From Thiobacillus sp. (GTDB taxonomy: Bacteria > Pseudomonadota > Gammaproteobacteria > Burkholderiales > Thiobacillaceae), in the NCBI GenBank assembly GCA_024235835.1, contig JACKLQ010000001.1:496001-560000 (forward strand): 64,000 bases of DNA, read 5' to 3'. Within the stretch, counting starts at the first letter, position 1. Each line of letters begins with the position of its first letter. Positions 63,864-64,000 of the stretch are shown piece by piece. The translations under genes and the position numbers were made by a program. The notes beneath the pieces are model-generated. The model saw only the letters and a list, made by a program, of their open reading frames with translations, was not told where the DNA came from and searched no databases.

Positions 63864-64000
63864 TGAAAAACACCTCCTTCGTTCGTCCCTATGCTGGCGC
63901 CCTGATCATCGCCTTAGTGCTAGCTGGTTGCGGCGACAAAGACGAAAAGACTGCCACGCAGGTGGCAGCCCAGGTCAACGGTGAGGAGATCACCGTCCAC
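63864..64000 (+). CDS. EpsD-family peptidyl-prolyl isomerase lipoprotein, 5' end (cut by window edge)
   Basis: The frame MKNTSFVRPYAGALIIALVLAGCGDKDEKTATQVAAQVNGEEITVH runs off the window. Lipobox VLAGC and the QVAAQVNGEEITVH start are typical of SurA-like/EpsD parvulin proteins in exosortase-linked exopolysaccharide clusters. This suggests that an eps/exosortase locus follows to the right. Confidence 0.75.

Overview
The window is GC-rich chromosomal DNA of a betaproteobacterium carrying one inserted genomic island. The guaB-guaA, ratA-rnfH, smpB, bamD/rluD, scpAB and dnaE neighbourhoods, a PEP-CTERM protein and an EpsD-like lipoprotein next to each other suggest a Rhodocyclales- or Nitrosomonadales-type host. 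I cannot name the genus from sequence alone.

Island, about 631-16090: exactly 15,460 bp lie between the two copies of a short repeat derived from the 3' end of guaA. Content, order and target match what I remember of GIsul2, the guaA-specific island carrying sul2. From left to right it holds sul2, a truncated glmM, an ISCR2 element, a serine recombinase, and an arsR-arsH-arsC-acr3 arsenic operon. Then come small genes including a MazE-tail-like protein, a leftward trbJ/exclusion-lipoprotein/trbL cluster, and an orphan FitA-like antitoxin. The right part has a 1 kb non-coding block, IncQ-like repC and repA, an AlpA-type regulator and a P4-type tyrosine integrase. The non-coding block holds what reads as an RP4/RK2-type oriT, two TrfA-type iterons in inverted orientation, four hairpins and three 22-bp iterons. 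The island therefore looks like a mosaic of IncP-derived transfer/exclusion parts and an IncQ-like replicon on an integrase chassis, with no relaxase of its own. A second copy of the left attachment arm lies inside it at 3923, directly beyond ISCR2, so the sul2-ISCR2 block sits between two tandem left ends.

16.1-31 kb: guaA and guaB; a lipoprotein; rnfH-ratA; smpB and mnmH; a host-attachment family protein; thpR, ispF and a GNAT enzyme leftward; an ArsC-fold reductase, dapE, prmB, a membrane protein and a retropepsin-like protein rightward; then a sensor-like protein and a Mut7-C protein. After these comes a degraded stretch with an inverted repeat, a radical-SAM gene remnant, and a Cys-rich secreted protein whose reading frame resumes after one TAG.

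31-35.5 kb: a PIN toxin/antitoxin pair with a promoter fused to a palindromic operator, a Ton-like cluster (DUF2341-LamG-ExbB fusion, ExbD, TonB-like) and vapBC remnants.

35.5-49.5 kb: mnmA, NUDIX, rimO and a diiron MBL protein in a tightly overlapping set; ZIP transporter; pgeF-rluD; bamD; relA; a class-II cytochrome-c-like protein; ispD; the three-gene AmmeMemoRadiSam operon; and two small overlapping unknown genes.

49.5-64 kb: an HTH regulator, DUF2905, rluB, an HDOD protein, scpB-scpA, dnaE, a double thioredoxin-fold protein, a phospholipase-D-type lipoprotein, mltF, tRNA-Ser(CGA), a PEP-CTERM protein and the start of an EpsD-like peptidyl-prolyl isomerase. I saw no CRISPR array and no rRNA. 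Protein identities rest on recognised motifs and remembered families, not on a database search.
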